Of a DNA stretch of 64,000 nucleotides, positions 24,490 through 32,285 are shown piece by piece. The translations under genes were made by a program, and so were the position numbers. Below the pieces are notes generated by a model, which was not told the DNA's origin, ran no database searches, and worked only from the letters and a program-made list of their open reading frames with translations. Origin of the DNA: UMGS1696 sp045643285. Lineage in GTDB: Bacteria > Bacillota > Clostridia > Oscillospirales > CAG-272. The DNA lies in the NCBI GenBank assembly GCA_045643285.1, contig JAZUKN010000002.1:1-64000 (forward strand), written 5' to 3'. Within the stretch, counting starts at the first letter, position 1. Each line of letters starts with the position of its first letter.

Positions 24490-25505
24490 AAAAAGGAACG
24501 AAAACCATTCTCATAATCGCACTTGCGTTCATCGTGGCAGGCGGTGCGCTCGTGCTGGCGGCATTCAAATTCTGTAACTTTAAGTTAAGTGATTTCGGTA
24601 CGTATCAGTACGAGATAAAGACGGCAGAGTTTACCGAAGACATAACGGAAATATCCGTTAACACTAATTCCGAAAACGTCCGCATCGTTCATTCGAGCGA
24701 CGGAAAAACCACTTTCACTTATCCAGAATCCGAAAGACTTCATTATTCTTTCACCGTCAATGAGTCCGACAACGGTGACGGATATGTGCTTACCATAAAA
24801 AAACACATAGAAGCAAAAGAAAAACCGTTCGGCATCGGTTTTTATGATCCGGAAATAATCGTCGCAGTGCCGTCAGACCGCACGGATATGATAGCGGTCG
24901 TGACGTCGAGCGGAGAGATCGACGTAGAAAACGGTATCCGCGCCGAAAAGGTATACTGTAACTCGTCAAGCGGAGATATTACAGTTGACGCAGATGAAGT
25001 CAAGTCCGAGCTTGTTATCAGGGCGTCGAGCGGCTCGGTGGAAGTGACTGCTCCGGCTCGTTTTATAACGGTCACAACTTCAAGCGGTGACATAAAGGTC
25101 GAAAACAGCGATTATCATGACGTACTCATCACATCGAAAAGCGGCGATATTTCCATGAAATCTGTAAAGCTTGATACGACCGCGGAGAGACAGCGTTATG
25201 GACTCGAGACAACAAGCGGCAGTATAGTTCTGACCGACGTTATCGGTGAAACCGCGCTATCGGCAAAGACGTCAAGCGGAGACATCAATCTCACACGGTG
25301 CGACGCGGAGTTGATGATATTTGAGTCATCAAGCGGCGACATAAAAGGTACTGTTCTGTCTCCGAAGGTGTTTTCCGCAAGATCGTCAAGCGGAAACATC
25401 AAAGTGCCGGAACTGCCGGAAAAGCTGCCAGACGACAGATGTGCCGTTACGACGTCGAGTGGAAATATACACATCGAAGTGGTTGAATCGGGAGCAACTG
25501 AATAA
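24486..25505 (+). CDS. DUF4097 adhesin-like beta-helix membrane protein
   Basis: A 339-residue protein with one N-terminal membrane segment (about 7-30) and an extracytoplasmic right-handed beta-helix made of many SSGDI-type turns (TSSGEIDVENG, SSSGDITVDAD, TSSGDINLTR, RSSSGNIKVP), the DUF4097/DUF4098 pattern. The start at 24486 follows AAAGGAG; an upstream in-frame start at 24423 lies inside the neighbouring gene. Proteins of this kind act with HAAS/PadR in envelope-stress modules. Its ligand is unknown. Confidence 0.88.
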   Translation: MKKGTKTILIIALAFIVAGGALVLAAFKFCNFKLSDFGTYQYEIKTAEFTEDITEISVNTNSENVRIVHSSDGKTTFTYPESERLHYSFTVNESDNGDGYVLTIKKHIEAKEKPFGIGFYDPEIIVAVPSDRTDMIAVVTSSGEIDVENGIRAEKVYCNSSSGDITVDADEVKSELVIRASSGSVEVTAPARFITVTTSSGDIKVENSDYHDVLITSKSGDISMKSVKLDTTAERQRYGLETTSGSIVLTDVIGETALSAKTSSGDINLTRCDAELMIFESSSGDIKGTVLSPKVFSARSSSGNIKVPELPEKLPDDRCAVTTSSGNIHIEVVESGATE

Positions 25506-25513
25506 AATCCCTC

Positions 25514-25542
25514 TTGACGGGAGAAGCTGACTGTGGTACAAT
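25514..25542 (+). promoter_or_regulatory. ssrA promoter
   Basis: TTGACG (25514-25519), 17-base spacer, TACAAT (25537-25542). The predicted start lies about 25 bases before the mature tmRNA 5' end. Confidence 0.8.
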
Positions 25543-25571
25543 AATGGTGCTGTAGTCAGCTTCATTTACTC

Positions 25572-25958
25572 GGGGACGTAAAGGTTTCGACGGGGATTTT
25601 GAAGTGTGATAAGCGGGTAGAGTTCGGGGAAACTCTTTAATCAGCCCTAACTTAAAATTAAACGCTAATCGTAACGAATTAGTTGCTGCCTGAATAAAGG
25701 CGGCTGTCCGTTCGGAGAGTGCCACGGCTCCGAAGTGTCCCGTACATTTACGGGAGTGCGTCCAACATTGACCACGGCATAAAATGAGTGGCGGACGTGA
25801 ACGGTGAGTTAGCTTTTGTAACCGTCATGCAATAAAGAGCTACCGAGCATTCAGCCCGACTACCGGCGGAATGTAAGGGAAACCTAAAAGGTAGCCTGCA
25901 CCCGGAGAAAGTCGCATGAATAGGTTTTCGGACGTGGGTTCGACTCCCACCGTCTCCA
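25572..25958 (+). ncRNA. ssrA: transfer-messenger RNA (tmRNA)
   Basis: The 5' end GGGGACGTAAAGGTTTCGACGG and the 3' end GGTTCGACTCCCACCGTCTCCA form the tRNA-like half; GGGGACG pairs with CGTCTCC with one wobble. CCA is not encoded. The tag reading frame runs from GCT at 25664 to TGA at 25691-25693 and gives ANRNELVAA, ending in the protease signal VAA (one Ala comes from the charged tRNA part). Pseudoknot-like stems lie between. With smpB 3 kb downstream, it rescues stalled ribosomes. The gene has its own promoter and terminator. Confidence 0.97.
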
Positions 25959-26114
25959 TAAATAGAAAAAACGCCGTTTGGCGTTTTTTCTATTTATACC
26001 GTGGGAGTCGAACAGGAGGCATGGCGAAGCCATAGAACAGTCCGGTGGACTGTTCGTGCCGACGAGGGCGTGTAGACAGCGGCAGCTGTCGTAGCGACTC
26101 CCACCGTCTCCATA
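25941..26114 (+). repeat. direct duplication of the tmRNA 3' end (att-like scar)
   Basis: The 20-base CGACTCCCACCGTCTCCATA at the tmRNA 3' end (25941-25960) is repeated at 26095-26114. An inverted partial copy, GTGGGAGTCGAA, lies at 26001-26012. Between them are short perfect hairpins: ATGGC/GCCAT, GAACAGTCC/GGACTGTTC and GACAGC/GCTGTC. Elements that insert into ssrA use the 3' end as attachment site and leave such duplications, so this may be a scar of an element lost or shrunken. No integrase gene is visible. Confidence 0.7.
25961..25995 (+). terminator. tmRNA terminator
   Basis: AATAGAAAAAACGCC pairs with GGCGTTTTTTCTATT around GTTT, beginning immediately after the tmRNA. Confidence 0.9.
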
Positions 26115-26115
26115 G

Positions 26116-26142
26116 AAAAAAGACACCGTATGGTGTCTTTTT
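26116..26142 (+). terminator. second terminator after the duplicated tmRNA end
   Basis: AAAAAAGACACC pairs with GGTGTCTTTTTT around GTAT. It follows the second 20-base copy in the same way that the first terminator follows the first copy. Confidence 0.85.
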
Positions 26143-26150
26143 TCAGTGAT

Positions 26151-26239
26151 GTGTTCCACTTCGCGGAACGATAAACGCACTTCGTGCGTGAAGCGTACTT
26201 GTTTAACAAGTACGGTGATGTGGCCTGCGGGTGGAACAC
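26151..26239. repeat. closed three-hairpin structure
   Basis: GTGTTCCAC (26151-26159) and GTGGAACAC (26231-26239) form an outer stem that encloses an inner GTTCC/GGAAC alternative, CGCAC/GTGCG, and GTACTTG/CAAGTAC hairpins. The style matches the hairpin arrays elsewhere in the window. From 26240 to 26304 I see nothing further. Confidence 0.55.
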
Positions 26240-26304
26240 ATCTCTTTGTAAAACAAAATACAATACTTTATTCTTTGTCATAAAAATAAATTAGGGCAAA
26301 ATTG

Positions 26305-26333
26305 TTGCAAATACAAAAGAATGTTGTTATAAT
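26305..26333 (+). promoter_or_regulatory. promoter of the CHAP/LRR/dockerin gene
   Basis: TTGCAA (26305-26310), 17-base spacer, TATAAT (26328-26333). Confidence 0.75.
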
Positions 26334-26390
26334 TTTAACAGATATTTTGAGAAAAGAGCATAAAAGTTTTATTTTTATGAGGGCTTGTTC

Positions 26391-28745
26391 ATGAAAAAAT
26401 ATTTATCGTTTTTGTTATCATTGGGGTTGATACTTGTGCTTGTCTTTTCTTCTTCTGTCAACGTATATGCGACAGGAACTTATGGTGTCAATCTTTCATC
26501 GGCAGAATTTAATTCATCATTAAATCCCTTTTATGCAAAAGGGTATCAAGGAGAGTGTACTTGGTATTGCTGGGGGCGTGCATATGAAAAATGCGGTATC
26601 GCTCTGCCTGCCTTTAATGGAAACGGTTCTTTTGGCAATGCAAAAGACTGGTACAACAATGCTTCCGCATATAAATCCGCTCATCCGGAAGCTCCGTTTA
26701 CGGTTGGAACGGAACCGCGCGCTGATTCTATTGCCATATGGACATCGGGAACAACCGGTCATGTTGCCTTTGTTGAGAACATTTCAAACGGCATAATGTT
26801 TATTTCCGAAAGCAATTATCATATTAGCCCGGTTCCGAACCATATTTATTCGGACGGACAGCTTAACCTGTCAACCGGCTCATATACAAATACCTTTACA
26901 AACTACAACTGCAACAATTCCGTTATGAATTGGAGGACACGCGGTTGTCCCTCGTATTATATTTATTTGAGTACCGCTCAGCCTTCCACTCCTGCTACTT
27001 ACACGGTCAGCTATAACGCAAACGGAGGTGAGGGCGCTCCTGCAAGTCAGACAAAAACTCACGATCAAACGCTGACTCTCAGCGGCACAGCTCCGACTCG
27101 ATTCGGGTATACTTTTTTGGGATGGTCAACATCCAGTGGGGCAACAAGTGCTGCATATTCTGCAGGAGGCAGCTTTACCGTCAACAGCAATACCACGCTG
27201 TACGCTGTGTGGAAAGAGAGAGTGTATACAGGTTACTGCGGCGGTGACACGACCGCGGAATATGACGTAAAATCCGGTGCATACAAGAATCTGACATGGA
27301 CACTTGATAAAGACGGCGTGCTGACAATCAAAGGCAAGGGCAAAATGACGCACTATAGTAATTATACGTATTTGCCGTGGTATACTTACTGTAATAATAT
27401 CAAAACAGCGGTTATTGAATACGGTGTTACCGAGATCGGAGACAATATGTTTTCGGAATGCCGTAATCTGTTATCGGTGACGATTCCGGACAGTGTAACC
27501 CGGATAGGCGGCTTAGCATTCAACAATTGCAGGTCTCTTACAGCCGTGTCTATTCCGGACAGCGTTACGGCAATATACGATTCTGCGTTTTATTATTGCA
27601 CCGGTCTGACATCTGTGACTATTCCGGACAGTGTGGAACTTATAACTTTGGATCCGTTTTCATTCTGCCTGAATCTTACAGAAATAAATGTCGATGAAGA
27701 TAATAAGTTTTTCTGCAGTAACAGCGAGGGTGTACTGTTTTCTTCTGATAAAACAAAATTGGTAAAATATCCGTCGGGGAAAAAACAGACGGAATACACT
27801 GTTCCGGACGGCGTAAGAACAATTGGTTTCGGTGCGTTTGAGGCTTGTAACAGCCTGACGAGTGTGAGCATTCCCGGAAGTGTGGAATATATCGGTCAAT
27901 ATGCTTTTGCATATTGTGACAGTCTCGATTCTGTTTTGATTTCGAACGGTGTTACAGATATAGGTAATTCTGCATTTTTGAAATGCAGGAGCTTAACGTC
28001 AATTCATATTCCGAAAAGCATAAAAGAAATAGAAATGCTTGCTTTTTCCGGATGTGATGATCTCGAAAAAGTATTCTTTGACGGAAACGCACCGCTTGCG
28101 GTTCCTGCTGATGACAGTTGGTATCATTCTTTTGACTCAACTGTAACTCTATGCTATCTTCCTTCCACAACCGGCTGGACCAACGTTCCGGAATACGATG
28201 AAACAAATGGCACATGGAACGGATACACGCTTGAAACTTGGGAAAAAAGCGGCTTTGATCTTTCCGGCATCGTTACTTCATACAATCCGGGCATTTCCGC
28301 GACGGTGGAATTGATTCAGAAAGGCGCGGCAGTTTACAGCACGACTATCGACGGAACAAAAGGATTCGGGAAAATTTCTCAGAGGTTCACGATAGACTGC
28401 GTTTCTCCCGGAAAATACGATCTTGTCGTAACAAAGGCAGGGCATATTCCTTACAAGGTGACTGATATAGTGGTTTATGACTCTGATATCGACCTCACAG
28501 TATCCGACAAGTTCTATTCGGAAATCAAGCTCGTCTCGGGTGATGTAAACGGAGACGGCTCAGTTAATCCCGTTGATGTACAGGTCGTTCGTATGACATC
28601 AAATATCAATCACAGTACAAAAGCAGCGACCGACAAGCTCGCCGACGTAAACGGAGACGGACTTGTCAATCCGGATGATGTACTGATTATCAGAATGACC
28701 TCTTCCATGAATAAGGACGCGAGGGACTGTGTGTTCGCATATTGA
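26391..28745 (+). CDS. secreted CHAP amidase with InlB repeat, leucine-rich repeats and dockerin
   Basis: A 784-residue exported protein. Signal peptide about 1-28. A CHAP domain (about 45-190) contains the Cys56 of QGECTWYCWG, GHVAFVEN and SESNYH, the expected cysteine peptidase/amidase residues. An InlB/Flg_new beta repeat (about 203-273) contains YTVSYNANGG and GYTFLGWS. BspA-type LRR_5 repeats (about 320-590; IPDSVTRIG, IPDSVTAIY and so on) follow, then a beta-sandwich (about 630-700) and a type I dockerin (about 710-775) with two calcium loops, DVNGDGSVNPVDV and DVNGDGLVNPDDV. The dockerin suggests display on a scaffoldin or cell surface. It is more AT-rich than neighbouring genes. Start at the ATG after GAGGG. 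Confidence 0.88.
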   Translation: MKKYLSFLLSLGLILVLVFSSSVNVYATGTYGVNLSSAEFNSSLNPFYAKGYQGECTWYCWGRAYEKCGIALPAFNGNGSFGNAKDWYNNASAYKSAHPEAPFTVGTEPRADSIAIWTSGTTGHVAFVENISNGIMFISESNYHISPVPNHIYSDGQLNLSTGSYTNTFTNYNCNNSVMNWRTRGCPSYYIYLSTAQPSTPATYTVSYNANGGEGAPASQTKTHDQTLTLSGTAPTRFGYTFLGWSTSSGATSAAYSAGGSFTVNSNTTLYAVWKERVYTGYCGGDTTAEYDVKSGAYKNLTWTLDKDGVLTIKGKGKMTHYSNYTYLPWYTYCNNIKTAVIEYGVTEIGDNMFSECRNLLSVTIPDSVTRIGGLAFNNCRSLTAVSIPDSVTAIYDSAFYYCTGLTSVTIPDSVELITLDPFSFCLNLTEINVDEDNKFFCSNSEGVLFSSDKTKLVKYPSGKKQTEYTVPDGVRTIGFGAFEACNSLTSVSIPGSVEYIGQYAFAYCDSLDSVLISNGVTDIGNSAFLKCRSLTSIHIPKSIKEIEMLAFSGCDDLEKVFFDGNAPLAVPADDSWYHSFDSTVTLCYLPSTTGWTNVPEYDETNGTWNGYTLETWEKSGFDLSGIVTSYNPGISATVELIQKGAAVYSTTIDGTKGFGKISQRFTIDCVSPGKYDLVVTKAGHIPYKVTDIVVYDSDIDLTVSDKFYSEIKLVSGDVNGDGSVNPVDVQVVRMTSNINHSTKAATDKLADVNGDGLVNPDDVLIIRMTSSMNKDARDCVFAY

Positions 28746-28764
28746 TCCTGTCAGCAAAAATACA

Positions 28765-28790
28765 AAAAGGACGTATCTCTACGTCCTTTT
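28765..28790. terminator. bidirectional terminator between the CHAP gene and smpB
   Basis: AAAAGGACGT pairs with ACGTCCTTTT around ATCTCT. The two converging genes share it. Confidence 0.9.
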
Positions 28791-29266
28791 TATTCGTCTC
28801 TTCTTCTTGCTTTCATCGCACGTTCGATCTCGCGTCCGGCTTCGGCTCTTGCCTGCGAGTCTCTCTTGTCCCAGAGCTTTTTGCCCTTGCAAAGCCCTAT
28901 CGCCATTTTCACGACAGAGCCGGAAAAGTACAGCGACAGTGGGACGAGGGTGTACCCGTCGCGCGTAACGTACTGCTGTAATTTGAGTATCTCGCGCTTG
29001 TGCATGAGCAGTTTTTTTTCTCTGAGCGGCTCGCGGTTGTAGATGTTGCCTTTTTCATAAGGCGAGATGTGCACGCCGAGCGCAACAAGCTCACCATTTA
29101 CTACCTGGCAGTACGAATCCTTGAGATTCACCTGTCCGGCGCGGATGCTTTTCACTTCCGTACCGTACAGCGCGATGCCGGCTTCGTACGTTTCTTCGAC
29201 AAAATAGTCGTGCCGCGCCTTGCGGTTCTCGGCTATTATTTTTTTCGTGTTTGTTTTTTCAGGCAT
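28790..29266 (-). CDS. smpB: SsrA-binding protein SmpB
   Basis: A 158-residue SmpB that binds the tRNA-like part of tmRNA and brings it to stalled ribosomes. Motifs: ARHDYFVEETYEAGI, LYGTEVKSIRAGQVNLKDSY and the basic C-terminal helix GKKLWDKRDSQARAEAGREIERAMKARRRDE. The ATG at 29266 is preferred over the TTG at 29272 because GAGG lies just upstream of it. It is the last gene of the ffs-dnaX-ybaB-recR-smpB group and lies near ssrA. Confidence 0.97.
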   Translation of the reverse strand: MPEKTNTKKIIAENRKARHDYFVEETYEAGIALYGTEVKSIRAGQVNLKDSYCQVVNGELVALGVHISPYEKGNIYNREPLREKKLLMHKREILKLQQYVTRDGYTLVPLSLYFSGSVVKMAIGLCKGKKLWDKRDSQARAEAGREIERAMKARRRDE

Positions 29267-29302
29267 TGTCAACCTCTGAAACTTAATTTCTGATACTGAA
29301 AC

Positions 29303-29908
29303 TTATATCTCGTATCTGCCTTCGATTGCCCGTCTGAGCGTCACTTCGTCGGCATATTCGATGTCTCCGCCTATCGGGACACCGTTTGCGATCCTCGAAA
29401 CCTTCACGCCGAGAGGGGAGACGAGCTTTGCTATGTACATAGCCGTCGCTTCTCCTTCAACTGTCGGGTTCGTCGCAAGAATAACTTCGTTTATCGGCTC
29501 GTTTTTGTCGCCTACCCGTGCGAGCAACTCTTTTATCGTCAGTTTGTCGGGAGTAACGCCGCGCATCGGAGAGATAGTCCCGTGCAGGACGTGATATACT
29601 CCGCCGTACTGACGGGTGTTTTCGATAGCCATGACCGCACGCGGATCTTCAACGACGCAGACCGTCGATTTGTCGCGCACATCCGACGAGCAGAGCGCAC
29701 ATTTTTCGCCTGTCGTGATGTTCTGGCAGACGGGGCATTTGTGTATTTCGGTTTTCGCCGCGACTATTGCGCTCGCAAAATCGTACGCTTCTTCGGGAGT
29801 GAAGTTCAGCACGCAGAACGCATACCGCGCCGCCGATTTCTTGCCTACTCCGTCGAGCTTGCGGAACATATCGGTCAGCCGCTCAAGCGGTTCGAGTACC
29901 TCTGCCAT
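29303..29908 (-). CDS. recR: recombination protein RecR
   Basis: A 201-residue RecR of the RecFOR pathway, loading RecA on gapped DNA. Helix-hairpin-helix at the N-terminus (about 10-40; KLDGVGKKSAARYA), a zinc finger CPVCQNITTGEKCALC (about 58-73), and a Toprim domain (about 80-175) with VVEDPRAVMAIE and ILATNPTVEGEATA. It starts one base after the ybaB stop. Confidence 0.97.
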   Translation of the reverse strand: MAEVLEPLERLTDMFRKLDGVGKKSAARYAFCVLNFTPEEAYDFASAIVAAKTEIHKCPVCQNITTGEKCALCSSDVRDKSTVCVVEDPRAVMAIENTRQYGGVYHVLHGTISPMRGVTPDKLTIKELLARVGDKNEPINEVILATNPTVEGEATAMYIAKLVSPLGVKVSRIANGVPIGGDIEYADEVTLRRAIEGRYEI

Positions 29909-29909
29909 A

Positions 29910-30266
29910 TCAGAACAGTCCGGGCATTCCGGGGAGATTCATCGCTCCCGTGATCTTGCCCATTTCTTCTTCGTTCGTCGACGTAACTTTCTTTATTGCC
30001 TCGTTTACTGCGGCTGTCAGCACGTCGGAGAGCGTTTCGATGTCGTCGGGATCGACTATATCCGGCTCGATCGAGATGTTTTCGACTTCGAGCTTGCCGT
30101 TTATCTTAACGGAAACGACGCCGCCGCCGGCCTTGATCTCGTATTCGCGTTCGTCAAGCTCGGCGCGCTTTGCTTCCATGTCTTCCTGCATCTTCTGCGC
30201 CTGCTTTATCATACTCTGCATATTGCCGGGACCGCCGCCCATACCCTTCGGGAGCATTGCTTTCAT
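29910..30266 (-). CDS. YbaB/EbfC nucleoid-associated protein
   Basis: A 118-residue DNA-binding protein. A Met/Gly-rich start (MKAMLPKGMGGGPGNMQSM) is followed by a long helix (KQAQKMQEDMEAKRAELDE), a short sheet with GGGVVSVKINGKLEVENISI, and a final helical part. The family forms dimers that bind DNA. It sits between dnaX and recR, as in most bacteria. GAGGT precedes the start. Confidence 0.93.
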   Translation of the reverse strand: MKAMLPKGMGGGPGNMQSMIKQAQKMQEDMEAKRAELDEREYEIKAGGGVVSVKINGKLEVENISIEPDIVDPDDIETLSDVLTAAVNEAIKKVTSTNEEEMGKITGAMNLPGMPGLF

Positions 30267-30293
30267 TGTAAATACCTCGTTTTATGTAAGATT

Positions 30294-31880
30294 TTATAAT
30301 TCTTCGATTTCGTCGATCGGGTTCGTCGTTTTCGGAGTCGCACCGGCTTCTACCGTTATTTCGGCTCCGGCTTCCGTCACACCGCACACGCGAAGCACCG
30401 ACGAGAGCGTTTTCATCGCACTTTCGGAGCGGAGCATATCGCGCGTGAACGTGCTTGTTGTCCGTATCAGCGCACGTTTTCCGTCCGCGGAGACAAAGCA
30501 GTCGCAGTCGGCGAGGAAGCCCGAAAGAGACGGCGCCTGCTCGGCTATTCTGTCGATTATCGCACCGACGTCGTCAACTGGAGAGAGTCCGTCTGTGATG
30601 TCGTCGGTTTTTTCAGCCGCTTCCGGTTCGACGGATTCTGCCGACACCTCCGGTTTTTCGGCGATTTTTTCGGGGATGACTGCCGCGTCGTCGGCTTTCG
30701 GTTTGATTGAAACCGTACCGGCTTCGAGCGCGGCGATTTTTTCTTCAAGAGACGATATTCTTGAGAGCAGTGCGGGAACGGACGTGTCGAGTCCCGGGTC
30801 GCTCATTCTTATAAGAGTAAGTTCGGCAGAAAGCCGTTTAGTCTGCGGCAGGCGAGTCATTTCGCGGAGCGCGTCATCGAGAAGCGTGAAGTGATACGAC
30901 AGCGTTTCCGGAGTGAATCTCCGTGCCGCATCGGCGAGAAGACGCATTTCCGGCTCTGTACAGTCGAAATAATCCGTTCGCTGTTCTTCGGGGAGCTTTC
31001 GCATAACGAGCATATCTCTCCAAAATCCTATAAGTTCGGACCAGTACACCGTGATGTCCTTTGACGACGAATCTACCGCCGCAACGAGCGAAAACAGGGA
31101 AGACGTGTCGCCGCGTGAGACGGCAACAGCGGTCTTGTACTGCATTTCTATTCCCGTCAGTCCGAGAACGTCGCGGACGTGTTCGGCAGTAACGTCGTGA
31201 CCTCCGGCGGAGCAAAGCTCGAATAAGCTGATAGCGTCGCGCATACCGCCCTGCGCCTGTTTTGCGATGACGGACGCGGCTTCTTCGGTGAGCGGCATTG
31301 ATTCTTTTTCGGCTATGTAAAGGAGCCGCTTTGTGAGAACGTCGGATTTGATCCTTCTGAAATCGAATCGCTGACAGCGCGAGACGATAGTCGCAGGGAG
31401 CTTGTGAAATTCAGTCGTTGCAAGAATGAAGACGACGTGCTCCGGCGGTTCTTCGAGAGTTTTCAGCAGTGCGTTGAACGCGCCGGACGAGAGCATGTGT
31501 ACCTCGTCGATGATGTAGACGCGCTTTTTGAGATTGGCGGGAGTGTAGTTCACTTCGTCGCGGATGTCGCGGATGTAGTCGACGCCGTTGTTCGATGCCG
31601 CGTCCATTTCAAGTACGTCCGGCGCGATTCCGTCGTCGATAGAGCGGCAGGCATCGCATTTTCCGCACGGGCTTCCGTTTACGGGACTCAGGCAGTTCAG
31701 TGCCTTTGCGAGAATTTTCGCGCACGAGGTTTTTCCCGTGCCTCTCGGACCGCAGAAAAGATAAGCGTGAGAAAAACGTCCCTCGCGCGATTCATAAGCG
31801 AGGACAGACGTTATATGTTCCTGTCCCCAGACGTCGTCGAACGTCTTCGGACGGTATTTCCGGTAAAGCGCCTGGTGCAT
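30294..31880 (-). CDS. dnaX: DNA polymerase III subunit gamma/tau
   Basis: A 528-residue clamp-loader ATPase. Walker A GPRGTGKT at about 44-51, zinc-binding CGKCDAC (about 75-81), DEVHMLS for Walker B (about 122-128), and LATTEFHKLPATIVSRCQRF (sensor 1/SRC). A C-terminal region of about 160 residues, rich in Glu/Pro/Ala, gives tau-like length, and a final folded end of about 80 residues. The start at 31880 follows GGGAG; a longer in-frame start at 31904 is less likely. It lies just downstream of the SRP RNA gene. Confidence 0.97.
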   Translation of the reverse strand: MHQALYRKYRPKTFDDVWGQEHITSVLAYESREGRFSHAYLFCGPRGTGKTSCAKILAKALNCLSPVNGSPCGKCDACRSIDDGIAPDVLEMDAASNNGVDYIRDIRDEVNYTPANLKKRVYIIDEVHMLSSGAFNALLKTLEEPPEHVVFILATTEFHKLPATIVSRCQRFDFRRIKSDVLTKRLLYIAEKESMPLTEEAASVIAKQAQGGMRDAISLFELCSAGGHDVTAEHVRDVLGLTGIEMQYKTAVAVSRGDTSSLFSLVAAVDSSSKDITVYWSELIGFWRDMLVMRKLPEEQRTDYFDCTEPEMRLLADAARRFTPETLSYHFTLLDDALREMTRLPQTKRLSAELTLIRMSDPGLDTSVPALLSRISSLEEKIAALEAGTVSIKPKADDAAVIPEKIAEKPEVSAESVEPEAAEKTDDITDGLSPVDDVGAIIDRIAEQAPSLSGFLADCDCFVSADGKRALIRTTSTFTRDMLRSESAMKTLSSVLRVCGVTEAGAEITVEAGATPKTTNPIDEIEEL

Positions 31881-31910
31881 AGTCCCACTCCCATAAAAAA
31901 TCATTCACAA

Positions 31911-32230
31911 AAACCGACCCGCAATTCAAGGCCATACACCCGACAGTCGATCAGATGCCCGTACACGACACCGCTCGTCCTGCTCGGAACAGGCGACCCT
32001 GCGGCACATCGACTGAACTGCTTAATGCTGCTTGGTTCCCCACCTGACATGGTTCACAGCCGCCGATCGCGCAAGACCCGTTCTTCAACGCATTCGAGAA
32101 CGGTACAGACTGTACGGACAAATGACCTCGTGTCGGGATTCCACCCTCGCGTGTAGCGGACTTCGAGTACAGGGAACCGCTGACTCCCCGGCTGGCATGA
32201 CCTTGAATCACGGGTCGGTATTTGCTTCAT
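31911..32230 (-). ncRNA. ffs: large-type signal recognition particle RNA
   Basis: Leftward transcript of about 320 bases. The ends CCGACCCG and CGGGTCGG pair, followed by ATTCAAGGTCAT/ATGGCCTTGAAT. The apical S domain has the conserved ATGTCAGGTGGGGAACCAAGCAGCA, where Ffh binds, and GCCGCAGGGTCGCCTG for the symmetric loop. The Alu-type domain at the 5' end is present, so it is the long Gram-positive form. A T run after the 3' stem gives termination. dnaX follows directly. Confidence 0.93.
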
Positions 32231-32238
32231 ACTCTCAT

Positions 32239-32267
32239 ATTATACCATAGCGTGCCCGAAAAAGCAA
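32239..32267 (-). promoter_or_regulatory. promoter of the SRP RNA
   Basis: Read leftward: TTGCTT (32267-32262), 17-base spacer and TATAAT (32244-32239), a few bases before the RNA 5' end. It probably also serves dnaX-ybaB-recR-smpB. Confidence 0.75.
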
Positions 32268-32285
32268 TACTTCGAGACTAAAAAA

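Noticed and set aside
30600..30680. Programmed frameshift site in dnaX (AAAAAA runs)
   Set aside because: Short A runs occur in the tau-like part, but I see no clear slippery heptamer with a following stem or upstream Shine-Dalgarno stimulator.
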